A stretch of 64,000 nucleotides of DNA from Citrobacter amalonaticus (GTDB lineage Bacteria; Pseudomonadota; Gammaproteobacteria; Enterobacterales; Enterobacteriaceae), in contig JARDVN010000001.1 in assembly GCA_028994555.1 (NCBI GenBank), positions 3,038,001 through 3,102,000 of the forward strand. Reading direction: 5' to 3'. The notes beneath the pieces were generated by a model that made no database searches, was not told the origin of the DNA, and saw only the letters and a list, made by a program, of their open reading frames with translations. How positions within the stretch are numbered: the stretch's first letter is position 1; each line of letters begins with the position of its first letter. A program made the position numbers and the translations under genes. This document shows positions 1-10,945 of the stretch, in pieces.

Positions 1-284
1 ATCGTCGGGCGGGGAGCCAGCGTGAATACGTGCAGGCGGTGACCGATGGCGGGCTGATTGATGTGACGGATATGCGCGAATGGCGTGAAGAGCGCGGGCA
101 GGGCGTATTGCACAAACCGGTTCCTGGCTGGCAAACCACGCTTGAACAGCGTGGATTCGCCGGCTGCGCGCGCCATTTTGTGGAATGTATACAAAATCAG
201 ACGGTTCCGGAAACCGCGGGCGAGCAGGCGATCCTTGCCCAACGCGTGGTGGAAAAGCTCTGGCGCGAGGCAATGAGCGAATAA
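1..284 (+). CDS. yceM: YceM (MviM), Gfo/Idh/MocA-family oxidoreductase, C-terminal part
   Basis: The 3' end of a gene that begins before the window. The reading frame is open from the first full codon at position 3 (R-R-A-G-S-Q-R-E-Y-V) to the TAA at 282-284. The roughly 93 visible residues match the C-terminus of E. coli YceM, a putative NAD(P)-dependent oxidoreductase of the Gfo/Idh/MocA family. The Rossmann domain lies outside the window, so cofactor and substrate cannot be judged. It sits upstream of murJ as in E. coli. The substrate is unknown in the family member. Identification is firm by sequence and synteny; the function is generic. Confidence 0.9.
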   Translation, partial: RRAGSQREYVQAVTDGGLIDVTDMREWREERGQGVLHKPVPGWQTTLEQRGFAGCARHFVECIQNQTVPETAGEQAILAQRVVEKLWREAMSE

Positions 285-344
285 TCCCCGTAACATCTGG
301 CGGTAGTAATTCACCGTAATCCAGGTAGACTAAGCGCCTCTTCC

Positions 345-367
345 AACGCCTGCCTTGCAGGCGTTTT
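345..367 (+). terminator. Hairpin between yceM and murJ
   Basis: A perfect 9-bp stem (345-353 with 357-365) and 3-nt loop, ending in a short T4 stretch. It fits a weak intrinsic terminator for yceM, or an attenuator in the murJ leader. The U-tract is poor, so termination efficiency is uncertain. Confidence 0.5.
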
Positions 368-393
368 GCCGTAGGGTCTGGAATAAAAAAGCA

Positions 394-1931
<1,538 letters not shown>

Positions 1932-2012
1932 TCATGTGGCCTGATGGCGTTTTGCTTATCAGGCCTGGTTTGTGCCGCAGGCCGGATAAGGTGCCACACC
2001 GCCATCCGGCAA
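1932..2012. repeat. REP/BIME-type palindromic element
   Basis: Imperfect inverted GC-rich units (around GCCTGATGGCG, GCTTATCAGGCC, GCCGGATAAGG and CCGCCATCCGGC) lie between the convergent ends of murJ and flgN. This is the typical composition and position of enterobacterial REP elements, which can act as 3' mRNA stabilisers, Rho terminators or gyrase sites. Confidence 0.8.
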
Positions 2013-2015
2013 TCA

Positions 2016-2438
2016 TCAGATAGAGATTTTTTTCCCGCCACGAGAGGCAGAAGAGGGTTGACCGTTCGCACCGTACAGTGACGGTTCCTGATACGGCTTT
2101 AAAACCTCAAGCGCTTGTCGATTGCGCGCAATCTGATCTTCCAGCAACCAGCCGTTGTGCTGGTTCAGGTCGCGTAAGTGCTGCGTTTTATCGGTAATCG
2201 CTTTCCAGCGCTCGGCAACGTTATCGTTCGCGCTACGCTGCGGGTCCTGTTCCTGCCGGCGCTGTTGTTCCAGATAGTCCAGGGTCGCCAGCAGAGAACT
2301 TTTTTCTTCTGTAATACGCTGTAGCTGGCTTCCGTGAATGTGACCCATAGAAAGTTGTTGTTGTTCGGCGTCCATAACCGTTTTCAGGTCATTGAGGACC
2401 GCCGTCATCTGATCGAGTATTTCTGACAAGCGCGTCAT
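2016..2438 (-). CDS. flgN: FlgN, export chaperone for FlgK and FlgL
   Basis: A cytosolic type III secretion chaperone that holds the hook-filament junction proteins FlgK and FlgL before export through the flagellar apparatus. The product is 140 residues (MTRLSEILDQMTAVL...RGGKKISI), close to the 138-residue E. coli protein, and mostly helical in composition with many Gln, Glu and Leu. It lies 4 nt after flgM on the same strand, giving the usual flgAMN order. Its clients FlgK and FlgL are encoded about 9-11 kb away. The frame is intact. Confidence 0.95.
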   Translation of the reverse strand: MTRLSEILDQMTAVLNDLKTVMDAEQQQLSMGHIHGSQLQRITEEKSSLLATLDYLEQQRRQEQDPQRSANDNVAERWKAITDKTQHLRDLNQHNGWLLEDQIARNRQALEVLKPYQEPSLYGANGQPSSASRGGKKISI

Positions 2439-2442
2439 ACGG

Positions 2443-2736
2443 TCAGTTATCCCGGAGATAGCTCTGCGTCTCGCGGATCAGCGAGTCGGCGATTTTGCCA
2501 GTGTCCATCTTCAGCTCACCGTTACGAATAGCCGTTTTCAGCGCTTCAACGCGTTCCATGTTGATATCGCCTGCGCCTGGCTGCATCAGTTTTGCCTGAG
2601 CATCGCTTAACGTCACGCTGGTGCTGTTTGCCGTGGAGGCTTTTTCCTGACGCGCTTTGAGAACCGGCACATCCGTGGTTTCACGCGCCTGGACGGTGCT
2701 AACGGGCTTCAAGGGTGAAGTACGGTCAATGCTCAT
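2443..2736 (-). CDS. flgM: FlgM, anti-sigma-28 factor
   Basis: A small, largely disordered protein that binds FliA (sigma-28) and blocks late flagellar gene expression until it is exported through the completed hook-basal body. The product is 97 residues ([16 protein letters not shown]...SYLRDN), the same length as in E. coli. The C-terminal half carries the conserved sigma-binding helices ([13 protein letters not shown]). A sigma-28 promoter stands immediately upstream (2797-2823), so it is transcribed from its own late promoter as well as by read-through from flgA. The frame is intact. Confidence 0.96.
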   Translation of the reverse strand: MSIDRTSPLKPVSTVQARETTDVPVLKARQEKASTANSTSVTLSDAQAKLMQPGAGDINMERVEALKTAIRNGELKMDTGKIADSLIRETQSYLRDN

Positions 2737-2796
2737 TTTATCATCCTCATCGAGGGGTTATGCTGTAGCGGCCAGCTATCATTGAATGTGTAATCA

Positions 2797-2823
2797 CTAT
2801 CGGCAGCCGCAACAGAATCTTTA
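2797..2823 (-). promoter_or_regulatory. Sigma-28 (FliA) promoter for flgM
   Basis: On the minus strand TAAAGATT (2816-2823) is followed by exactly 11 nt and GCCGATAG (2797-2804). This is a near-perfect match to the enteric FliA consensus TAAAGTTT-N11-GCCGATAA. It lies between the flgA stop and flgM. Confidence 0.88.
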
Positions 2824-2828
2824 ACTCA

Positions 2829-3487
2829 TTATAGGTTAATAAGAATATTCCCATCAGGATCGACAATACCGCTCACGATCTGACCCGATAACATTCTCAC
2901 TCGTGCGTTCTGCGCTATCGCCGCATTGTTCAGTGCCTTACCTTCTGCATTGACGCTAAATCCCTCTCCGTTGGCAACGACCTGTACGCGTTGCCCGGCT
3001 TTAATGCGCCACGCCTGACGCAACATATTGAGCTGAATGGCCTGTCCTGGCGCGAGATCGCGCAGACTCACCGCGTCCTGAACCTGGCTGATATCCAGCA
3101 CAGTACGAGGCGGGAGCTGATCAAGGCGTCCACGTTTTTGCGTGACGCTGGCTGGGCCAAGCGTCCCGCCACGGGAAACAGGCACGGCCGCGACGACGTA
3201 GTTTCCCGTCGCCTGCACGTTGACCTGCAGATAACGTTTTTCATTGGCGCAACGTGCCAGCACATTCACGTTCCCCCCACAGTTTTGCCCCGGTCATGCT
3301 GAACGCTGGCGTTTCGCAATGTGGCAACAAATTGGGGGGGAGTACGCACGGTCACGACCACATCGTCGCTGAATCCGGCCAGACGCTGAGCGAACCAGTC
3401 GTTCAGTTGCGCAGTTAAATCCTGAGCGAACGTCAGGGGGCTGACCAGTAGCGCCAGTATGGCTACTGCATGTTTTAACGTTTGCAT
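2829..3487 (-). CDS. flgA: FlgA, P-ring assembly chaperone (two +1 homopolymer frameshifts)
   Basis: A periplasmic chaperone for FlgI polymerisation into the flagellar P ring. The start at 3487 is set by a strong GGAGGT ribosome site and gives a cleavable signal peptide (MQTLKHAVAILALLVSPLTFAQ). The frame is broken twice in the + strand C-runs: C6 at 3273-3278 (should be 5) and G7 at 3334-3340 (should be 6). Removing one base from each joins V-R-T-P-P-N-L-L-P-H-C-E to K-L-W-G-N-V-N-V-L-A-R-C and yields 218 residues (219 in E. coli). The C-terminal SAF-like domain ends in D-G-N-I-L-I-N-L. It is divergent from flgB and leads flgAMN. Confidence 0.92.
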
Positions 3488-3543
3488 TGTCACCTCCCTT
3501 CGTTTTTGCAATGACAGGATTCTACCCGTGTGACGCCACCATC

Positions 3544-3585
3544 AACGCAACAAATAGCGACCCATTTTGCGTTTATTCCGGCGAT
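3544..3585 (+). promoter_or_regulatory. FlhDC-type operator between flgA and flgB
   Basis: AACGCAACAAATAGCG (3544-3559) and the roughly inverted GCGTTTATTCCGGCGAT (3569-3585) are separated by about 10 nt. This matches the architecture of enteric FlhD4C2 boxes (two 16-17 bp arms, AAYRGMMRAAATAGSG-like), which control the divergent class II flgA and flgB promoters. I infer the function from the motif and position. Confidence 0.65.
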
Positions 3586-3643
3586 AACGCGCGCGTAATG
3601 GGATTTAAGCTGTCGGCTGAATTTTGTTATCTGCGGAGGAGAT

Positions 3644-4060
3644 ATGCTCGATAAGCTCGACGCCGCCTTACGTTTTCAACAGGAAGCGCTGAATCTGCGC
3701 GCCCAACGGCAAGAGGTGTTGGCCGCCAACATTGCGAACGCCGATACGCCGGGGTATCAGGCGCGCGATATGGATTTTGCCAGTGAGTTAAAAAAAGTCA
3801 TGGTGCGTGGACGCCAGGAAACCAGCAGTGTGTCGCTGGCCTTAACCTCCGCACAGCATATTCCCGCTCAGGCCATCACCGCACCGTCTACGGATCTGCT
3901 CTATCGCATTCCCGACCAGCCTTCGCTCGATGGTAATACCGTCGACATGGACCGGGAACGCACGCAGTTTGCGGATAACAGCCTGAAATACCAGATGAGC
4001 CTGACCGCATTGAGCGGGCAGATTAAAGGCATGATGAACGTGCTACAGGGAGGGAACTAA
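3644..4060 (+). CDS. flgB: FlgB, proximal rod protein
   Basis: A rod subunit exported by the flagellar type III system that assembles near the MS ring. The product is 138 residues (E. coli 138). The N-terminal region carries the rod/hook signature ([16 protein letters not shown]). The start is preceded by a strong GCGGAGGAG site. It is the first gene of the flgB-J operon, 3 nt before flgC, and is driven by the FlhDC-dependent promoter upstream. The frame is intact. Confidence 0.97.
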   Translation: MLDKLDAALRFQQEALNLRAQRQEVLAANIANADTPGYQARDMDFASELKKVMVRGRQETSSVSLALTSAQHIPAQAITAPSTDLLYRIPDQPSLDGNTVDMDRERTQFADNSLKYQMSLTALSGQIKGMMNVLQGGN

Positions 4061-4063
4061 TCC

Positions 4064-4468
4064 GTGGCGCTGCTGAATATTTTTGATATTGCCGGTTCGG
4101 CATTAACGGCGCAGTCCCAACGTCTGAACGTGGCAGCCAGTAACCTGGCCAACGCCGACAGCGTCACGGGACCGGATGGTCAACCGTATCGCGCGAAGCA
4201 GGTGGTTTTCCAGGTGGATGCCGCACCGGGTGCGGTAACCGGCGGCGTCAAAGTGTCTGACGTCATTGAGAGCCAGGCGCCGGACAAACTGGTCTATGAG
4301 CCGGGTAATCCACTGGCCGATGCCAATGGCTACGTGAAGATGCCTAACGTCGATGTGGTCGGTGAAATGGTTAATACCATGTCAGCTTCCCGCAGCTATC
4401 AGGCGAACGTTGAAGTTCTCAACACCGTTAAAAGCATGATGCTTAAGACGCTGACACTGGGCCAGTAA
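4064..4468 (+). CDS. flgC: FlgC, proximal rod protein
   Basis: A flagellar rod subunit of 134 residues starting GTG ([15 protein letters not shown]). The N-terminal rod motif ([13 protein letters not shown]) and the C-terminal coiled-coil segment ([15 protein letters not shown]) are present. It follows flgB by 3 nt and precedes flgD by 12 nt, so translation is probably coupled. The frame is intact. Confidence 0.96.
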   Translation: MALLNIFDIAGSALTAQSQRLNVAASNLANADSVTGPDGQPYRAKQVVFQVDAAPGAVTGGVKVSDVIESQAPDKLVYEPGNPLADANGYVKMPNVDVVGEMVNTMSASRSYQANVEVLNTVKSMMLKTLTLGQ

Positions 4469-4480
4469 AAGGAGACAGCC

Positions 4481-5179
4481 ATGTCTATTGCGGTAAACGT
4501 TAACGATCCGACAAATACCGGTGTGAAAAGCGCCAGCAACGGGAGTTCCCTGTCGGGGAGCAATGCGGCCGATCTGCAAAGCAGCTTTCTGACGCTGCTG
4601 GTGGCGCAACTGAAAAACCAGGACCCGACCAACCCGATGCAAAACAACGAACTGACGACGCAGCTTGCGCAGATCAGCACCGTTAGCGGTATTGAGAAAC
4701 TCAATACTACCCTCGGGTCGATTTCCGGGCAGATCGACAGCAGCCAGTCATTACAGGCCAGTGCGCTGATTGGCCATGGCGTGATGATCCCGGGTACTAC
4801 CGTTCTGGCGGGCAAGGGCACCGAAGAGGGCGCCACGACCACGACGACGCCGTTCGGCGTCGAGCTGCAACAGCCGGCAGACAAAGTCACCGCGACCATT
4901 ACTGACAAAGAAGGCAATGTGGTGCGCACGATTGATATTGGCGCGCTGAAGGCCGGTGTGCACACCTTTACCTGGGACGGCACCCTGACGGATGGCACCA
5001 CGGCGGCGAACGGCTCGTATAACGTGGCGATTCACGCCAGCAACGGCGCGACGCAACTGGTGGCGCAACCCTTGCAGTTTGCGTTGGTGCAAGGGGTGAT
5101 TCGCAGCAATGCCGGTAACACCCTGGATCTGGGCACTTATGGAACCACCACCCTCGACGAAGTACGGCAAATCATCTAA
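4481..5179 (+). CDS. flgD: FlgD, hook cap / basal-body hook assembly protein
   Basis: The scaffold protein that caps the growing hook and directs polymerisation of FlgE; it is discarded when the hook is complete. The product is 232 residues (E. coli 231). The N-terminal export/assembly region contains F-L-T-L-L-V-A-Q-L-K-N-Q-D-P, the hallmark of the family. The C-terminal half is the Ig/tudor-like FlgD domain (T-F-T-W-D-G-T-L-T-D-G). An AGGAGA site precedes the ATG. The frame is intact. Confidence 0.96.
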   Translation: MSIAVNVNDPTNTGVKSASNGSSLSGSNAADLQSSFLTLLVAQLKNQDPTNPMQNNELTTQLAQISTVSGIEKLNTTLGSISGQIDSSQSLQASALIGHGVMIPGTTVLAGKGTEEGATTTTTPFGVELQQPADKVTATITDKEGNVVRTIDIGALKAGVHTFTWDGTLTDGTTAANGSYNVAIHASNGATQLVAQPLQFALVQGVIRSNAGNTLDLGTYGTTTLDEVRQII

Positions 5180-5204
5180 GCCTTCACACTAATCAGGAGT
5201 CATC

Positions 5205-6491
5205 ATGGCTTTTTCTCAAGCGGTTAGCGGCCTGAATGCCGCAGCCACCAATCTCGATGTCATTGGTAATAACATTGCCAACTCCGCGACCTATGGTTTT
5301 AAATCCGGTACGGCGTCTTTTGCGGATATGTTTGCCGGTTCAAAAGTCGGTCTGGGCGTAAAAGTCGCGGGCATCACTCAGGACTTTACCGATGGCACGA
5401 CCACCAACACTGGTCGCGGTCTGGATGTTGCTATCAGCCAGAACGGTTTCTTCCGTCTGGTTGATAGCAACGGCTCGGTTTTCTACAGCCGCAACGGCCA
5501 GTTCAAACTCGATGAAAACCGCAATCTGGTCAACATGCAGGGCATGCAACTGACCGGCTATCCGGCAACCGGCACACCGCCGACCATCCAGCAAGGGGCG
5601 AATCCGGCACCGATCACTATCCCGAATACGCTGATGGCCGCCAAAGCGACCACCACGGCCTCCATGCAGATCAACCTGAACTCTACCGATTCACTGCCGA
5701 CTAAAACGCCTTTCAGCCCGACTGATTCTGACTCCTACAACAAAAAAGGGTCGGTAACCGTTTACGATACGCAGGGGAACGCCCATGACATGAACATCTA
5801 TTATGTCAAAATCGGTGACAATAAATGGGATGTCTACACCCAGGATGCCAGCGTGGCAGGAAGCACCCCTGTCAGAACGGCGGCCATGAATTTCAACACC
5901 AACGGTACGTTGACTTCCGTTAACAATTACGTTGAAGAACCGGTTGATCCTGCCGATCCTACCGGGCCAACGCATCTTGTTGAAGGACCTGCTAACGCGC
6001 AGCCGCAGATTCAGATCACGACAGGCACCATCAATGGCGCAGTGCCCGCGAATTTTTCCCTCAGCTTCCTGAACTCCATGCAGCAGAACACCGGTGCGAA
6101 CAATATCGTCGCCACCAACCAGAACGGCTATAAGCCGGGCGATTTGGTCAGCTATCAAATTAATGACGATGGCACCGTGGTCGGCAACTACTCCAATGAA
6201 CAGAAGCAGGTGCTGGGGCAGATCGTGCTGGCGAACTTTGCCAATAACGAAGGTCTGGCTTCTCAGGGCGATAACGTCTGGGCCGCCACGCAGGCGTCCG
6301 GTGTGGAACTGCTGGGAACGGCGGGGACCGGTAACTTCGGTAAGTTGACTAACGGCGCGCTGGAGTCTTCGAACGTGGATCTGAGTAAGGAACTGGTGAA
6401 CATGATCGTCGCCCAGCGTAATTATCAGTCGAACGCGCAGACCATCAAGACCCAGGACCAGATCCTCAATACGCTGGTTAACCTGCGCTAA
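5205..6491 (+). CDS. flgE: FlgE, flagellar hook protein (enlarged D2 domain)
   Basis: The structural subunit of the universal joint between rod and filament. The product is 428 residues against about 402 in E. coli K-12. The conserved N-terminus (A-F-S-Q-A-V-S-G-L-N-A-A-A-T-N-L-D) and C-terminus (S-N-A-Q-T-I-K-T-Q-D-Q-I-L-N-T-L) form the D0/D1 core. The extra length is concentrated around residues 235-268 in a Pro/Glu/Asp-rich stretch (E-E-P-V-D-P-A-D-P-T-G-P-T) within the surface-exposed domain, which is normally the variable part. AGGAG precedes the ATG. The frame is intact, so the insertion is genuine variation. Confidence 0.96.
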   Translation: MAFSQAVSGLNAAATNLDVIGNNIANSATYGFKSGTASFADMFAGSKVGLGVKVAGITQDFTDGTTTNTGRGLDVAISQNGFFRLVDSNGSVFYSRNGQFKLDENRNLVNMQGMQLTGYPATGTPPTIQQGANPAPITIPNTLMAAKATTTASMQINLNSTDSLPTKTPFSPTDSDSYNKKGSVTVYDTQGNAHDMNIYYVKIGDNKWDVYTQDASVAGSTPVRTAAMNFNTNGTLTSVNNYVEEPVDPADPTGPTHLVEGPANAQPQIQITTGTINGAVPANFSLSFLNSMQQNTGANNIVATNQNGYKPGDLVSYQINDDGTVVGNYSNEQKQVLGQIVLANFANNEGLASQGDNVWAATQASGVELLGTAGTGNFGKLTNGALESSNVDLSKELVNMIVAQRNYQSNAQTIKTQDQILNTLVNLR

Positions 6492-6511
6492 GCGCCTGAC
6501 AGGATAACGTA

Positions 6512-8064
<1,553 letters not shown>

Positions 8065-8072
8065 GGCGTTGT

Positions 8073-8096
8073 CCGGTGAGGCTTGTGTCTCACCGG
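8073..8096 (+). other. Hairpin in the flgG-flgH gap
   Basis: Perfect 8-bp inverted repeat (CCGGTGAG / CTCACCGG) with an 8-nt loop and no following T-run. It is unlikely to terminate. It may modulate mRNA stability, or expression of flgH, within the operon. Confidence 0.5.
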
Positions 8097-8121
8097 CACC
8101 CTGATTCAGAAGATAAAGGCA

Positions 8122-8820
8122 ATGCAAAAAAACGCTGCGCACACTTACCCGATCATGGCCCTGCTGGTGGTTTCACTGTCAGGATGTGCCTGGATACCTT
8201 CCACTCCGCTCGTCCAGGGCGCGACCACGGCGCAGCCGATTCCTGGCCCGACGCCGGTGGCAAATGGTTCGATTTTTCAGTCCGCGCAGCCCATCAACTA
8301 TGGCTATCAGCCACTGTTTGAAGACCGTCGTCCGCGCAACATTGGCGATACGCTGACTATCGTGCTGCAGGAAAACGTCAGCGCCAGCAAAAGCTCTTCT
8401 GCCAACGCCAGTCGAGATGGCAAAACTAACTTTGGTTTCGATACCGTCCCGCGTTATCTGCAAGGTTTATTCGGCAATGCGCGGGCGGACGTCGAGGCTT
8501 CTGGCGGCAACACCTTTAACGGTAAGGGCGGGGCGAATGCCAGCAATACCTTTAGCGGCACGCTGACCGTGACCGTCGATCAGGTGCTGGTCAATGGCAA
8601 TTTACATGTTGTGGGTGAAAAACAGATCGCCATCAACCAGGGCACTGAGTTCATCCGCTTCTCCGGGGTTGTGAATCCGCGCACTATCAGCGGCAGCAAC
8701 TCCGTTCCGTCAACGCAGGTGGCGGATGCACGTATTGAATATGTCGGTAACGGCTACATCAACGAAGCGCAAAATATGGGCTGGCTCCAGCGTTTCTTCC
8801 TTAACTTGTCGCCGATGTAA
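8122..8820 (+). CDS. flgH: FlgH, flagellar L-ring lipoprotein
   Basis: The outer-membrane lipoprotein that forms the L ring bushing around the rod. The chosen start ([15 protein letters not shown]) gives 232 residues as in E. coli. An upstream in-frame codon would add 13 residues before the signal sequence. The lipobox L-S-G-C places the lipidated Cys about 23 residues in. The body is nearly identical to E. coli ([16 protein letters not shown]). It is followed 12 nt later by flgI. The frame is intact. Confidence 0.96.
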   Translation: MQKNAAHTYPIMALLVVSLSGCAWIPSTPLVQGATTAQPIPGPTPVANGSIFQSAQPINYGYQPLFEDRRPRNIGDTLTIVLQENVSASKSSSANASRDGKTNFGFDTVPRYLQGLFGNARADVEASGGNTFNGKGGANASNTFSGTLTVTVDQVLVNGNLHVVGEKQIAINQGTEFIRFSGVVNPRTISGSNSVPSTQVADARIEYVGNGYINEAQNMGWLQRFFLNLSPM

Positions 8821-8832
8821 GCGAGGTCTCCC

Positions 8833-9930
8833 ATGTTGAAATCTGTTATTGGACTGGTTCTGGTCCTCGCCGCCACGCTGGTGCATGCCGATCGCATCCG
8901 CGATCTGACCAGCGTGCAGGGTGTCCGCGAAAACTCCTTAATCGGCTACGGCCTGGTAGTGGGGCTGGACGGGACGGGTGATCAGACCACCCAGACGCCG
9001 TTTACCACGCAAACGCTCAATAACATGCTCTCGCAGCTCGGGATCACCGTGCCGACCGGGACGAATATGCAGTTGAAAAACGTCGCGGCGGTCATGGTAA
9101 CCGCCTCCTTCCCGGCGTTTGGTCGCCAGGGGCAGACCATTGACGTAGTGGTGTCTTCGCTGGGGAACGCGAAAAGTCTGCGCGGCGGTACGCTGCTGAT
9201 GACGCCGCTAAAAGGGGTTGATAGTCAGGTATATGCGCTGGCGCAGGGCAACATTTTAGTTGGCGGCGCCGGGGCGTCTGCGGGCGGCAGCAGCGTACAG
9301 GTGAACCAGCTTAACGGCGGGCGGATCACCAACGGGGCGACAATTGAGCGTGAATTGCCCAGTCAGTTCGGTGCGGGTAACACGCTGAACCTGCAATTGA
9401 ATAATGAAGATTTCACCATGGCGCAGCAGATTGCTGACACCATCAACCGCTCGCGCGGCTTCGGCAGCGCAACCGCACTGGATGCGCGCACGATTCAGGT
9501 TCGCGTACCGAGCGGCAACAGCTCACAGGTGCGCTTCCTGGCGGATATTCAGAACATGGAAGTGAACGTGACGCCGCAGGATGCGAAAGTGGTGATCAAC
9601 TCGCGTACCGGTTCGGTGGTGATGAACCGCGAAGTCACGCTGGATAGCTGTGCTGTGGCGCAGGGGAATCTCTCGGTTACCGTGAATCGTCAGGCTAATG
9701 TCAGCCAGCCGGATACGCCGTTTGGCGGCGGACAGACGGTGGTGACACCACAAACGCAGATCGATTTGCGTCAGAGCGGCGGTTCGCTGCAAAGCGTTCG
9801 CTCCAGCGCCAATCTGAACAACGTGGTGCGTGCGTTGAATGCGCTGGGCGCCACGCCGATGGATCTGATGTCTATTCTGCAATCCATGCAGAGCGCGGGC
9901 TGCTTGCGCGCCAAACTGGAAATCATCTGA
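8833..9930 (+). CDS. flgI: FlgI, flagellar P-ring protein
   Basis: A periplasmic P-ring subunit, 365 residues as in E. coli, with a Sec signal peptide ([19 protein letters not shown]) cleaved before D-R-I-R-D-L-T. The conserved family motifs [17 protein letters not shown] and V-V-T-P-Q-T are present. Its folding is helped by FlgA. The stop codon overlaps the flgJ start by 1 nt (TGATG), indicating translational coupling. Confidence 0.97.
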   Translation: MLKSVIGLVLVLAATLVHADRIRDLTSVQGVRENSLIGYGLVVGLDGTGDQTTQTPFTTQTLNNMLSQLGITVPTGTNMQLKNVAAVMVTASFPAFGRQGQTIDVVVSSLGNAKSLRGGTLLMTPLKGVDSQVYALAQGNILVGGAGASAGGSSVQVNQLNGGRITNGATIERELPSQFGAGNTLNLQLNNEDFTMAQQIADTINRSRGFGSATALDARTIQVRVPSGNSSQVRFLADIQNMEVNVTPQDAKVVINSRTGSVVMNREVTLDSCAVAQGNLSVTVNRQANVSQPDTPFGGGQTVVTPQTQIDLRQSGGSLQSVRSSANLNNVVRALNALGATPMDLMSILQSMQSAGCLRAKLEII

Positions 9931-10880
9931 TGATAAGCGACAGCAAACTGATGGCCAGCGCCGCCTGGGATGCGCAATCGCTGAATGAATTGAAGGCGAA
10001 AGCCGGTCAGGATCCGGCGGCGAATATCCGCCCGGTGGCCCGTCAGGTGGAAGGCATGTTCGTCCAGATGATGCTGAAAAGCATGCGTGAAGCCCTGCCA
10101 AAAGATGGCGTCTTCAGCAGCGATCAGACGCGTCTGTATACCAGCATGTATGACCAGCAGATTGCGCAGCAGATGACCGCCGGGAACGGGCTGGGGCTGG
10201 CGGAAATGATGGTCAAACAGATGACGCAGGGACAGGCGCAGCCTACGGAAGAAACGCCGCAGGTGCCGATGAAGTTCCCGCTGGAAACGGTGACCAGCTA
10301 CCAGAACAAGGCGCTGACACAACTGGTGCGTAAAGCAATGCCGAAAACGCCGGAAAGCAATGATGAACCGCTCTCCGGCGACAGCAAAGACTTCCTGGCG
10401 CAACTGTCATTACCGGCCCGTCTGGCCAGTGAGCAGAGCGGCGTGCCGCATCACCTGATTCTGGCGCAGGCGGCGCTGGAGTCTGGCTGGGGACAGCGTC
10501 AGATTCGCCGGGAAAACGGCGAGCCGAGTTTCAACCTGTTTGGCGTGAAGGCTTCTGCTAACTGGAAAGGGCCGGTGACGGAAATCACCACGACTGAATA
10601 TGAAAACGGCGAAGCGAAGAAAGTGAAGGCCAAATTCCGTGTGTACAGCTCGTATCTCGAAGCGCTGTCGGATTACGTCGGTCTGCTGACCCGTAATCCA
10701 CGCTACGCGGCGGTGACCACGGCGGTTACCGCAGAACAGGGCGCACAGGCGTTGCAGAGCGCCGGCTATGCCACCGACCCGAACTATGCGCGTAAATTGA
10801 CCAGTATGATCCAACAGCTGAAGTCGATGAGCGAGAAGGTGAGCAACGCCTACAACACGAATCTCGACAATCTCTTCTAA
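9930..10880 (+). CDS. flgJ: FlgJ, rod cap / peptidoglycan hydrolase
   Basis: A bifunctional protein of 316 residues (E. coli 313). The N-terminal part (to about residue 150) is the rod-capping scaffold. The C-terminal part is a beta-N-acetylglucosaminidase-type domain that opens the peptidoglycan for the rod. The catalytic region A-A-L-E-S-G-W-G (Glu near residue 183) and the C-terminal N-P-R-Y-A-A motif are visible. The linker differs most from E. coli. It is the last gene before the separate sigma-28 promoter of flgKL. The frame is intact. Confidence 0.96.
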   Translation: MISDSKLMASAAWDAQSLNELKAKAGQDPAANIRPVARQVEGMFVQMMLKSMREALPKDGVFSSDQTRLYTSMYDQQIAQQMTAGNGLGLAEMMVKQMTQGQAQPTEETPQVPMKFPLETVTSYQNKALTQLVRKAMPKTPESNDEPLSGDSKDFLAQLSLPARLASEQSGVPHHLILAQAALESGWGQRQIRRENGEPSFNLFGVKASANWKGPVTEITTTEYENGEAKKVKAKFRVYSSYLEALSDYVGLLTRNPRYAAVTTAVTAEQGAQALQSAGYATDPNYARKLTSMIQQLKSMSEKVSNAYNTNLDNLF

Positions 10881-10885
10881 ATGGC

Positions 10886-10912
10886 TCAAGTCCCGTGACC
10901 TGCTGCCGATAA
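10886..10912 (+). promoter_or_regulatory. Sigma-28 (FliA) promoter for flgKL
   Basis: TCAAGTCC (10886-10893), an 11-nt spacer, then GCCGATAA (10905-10912): a very close match to the enteric FliA consensus. It is placed 34 nt before the flgK ATG, just after the flgJ stop. Confidence 0.9.
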
Positions 10913-10945
10913 TAATCTGTAACTGAAGGATTAAAAGGAACCTCC

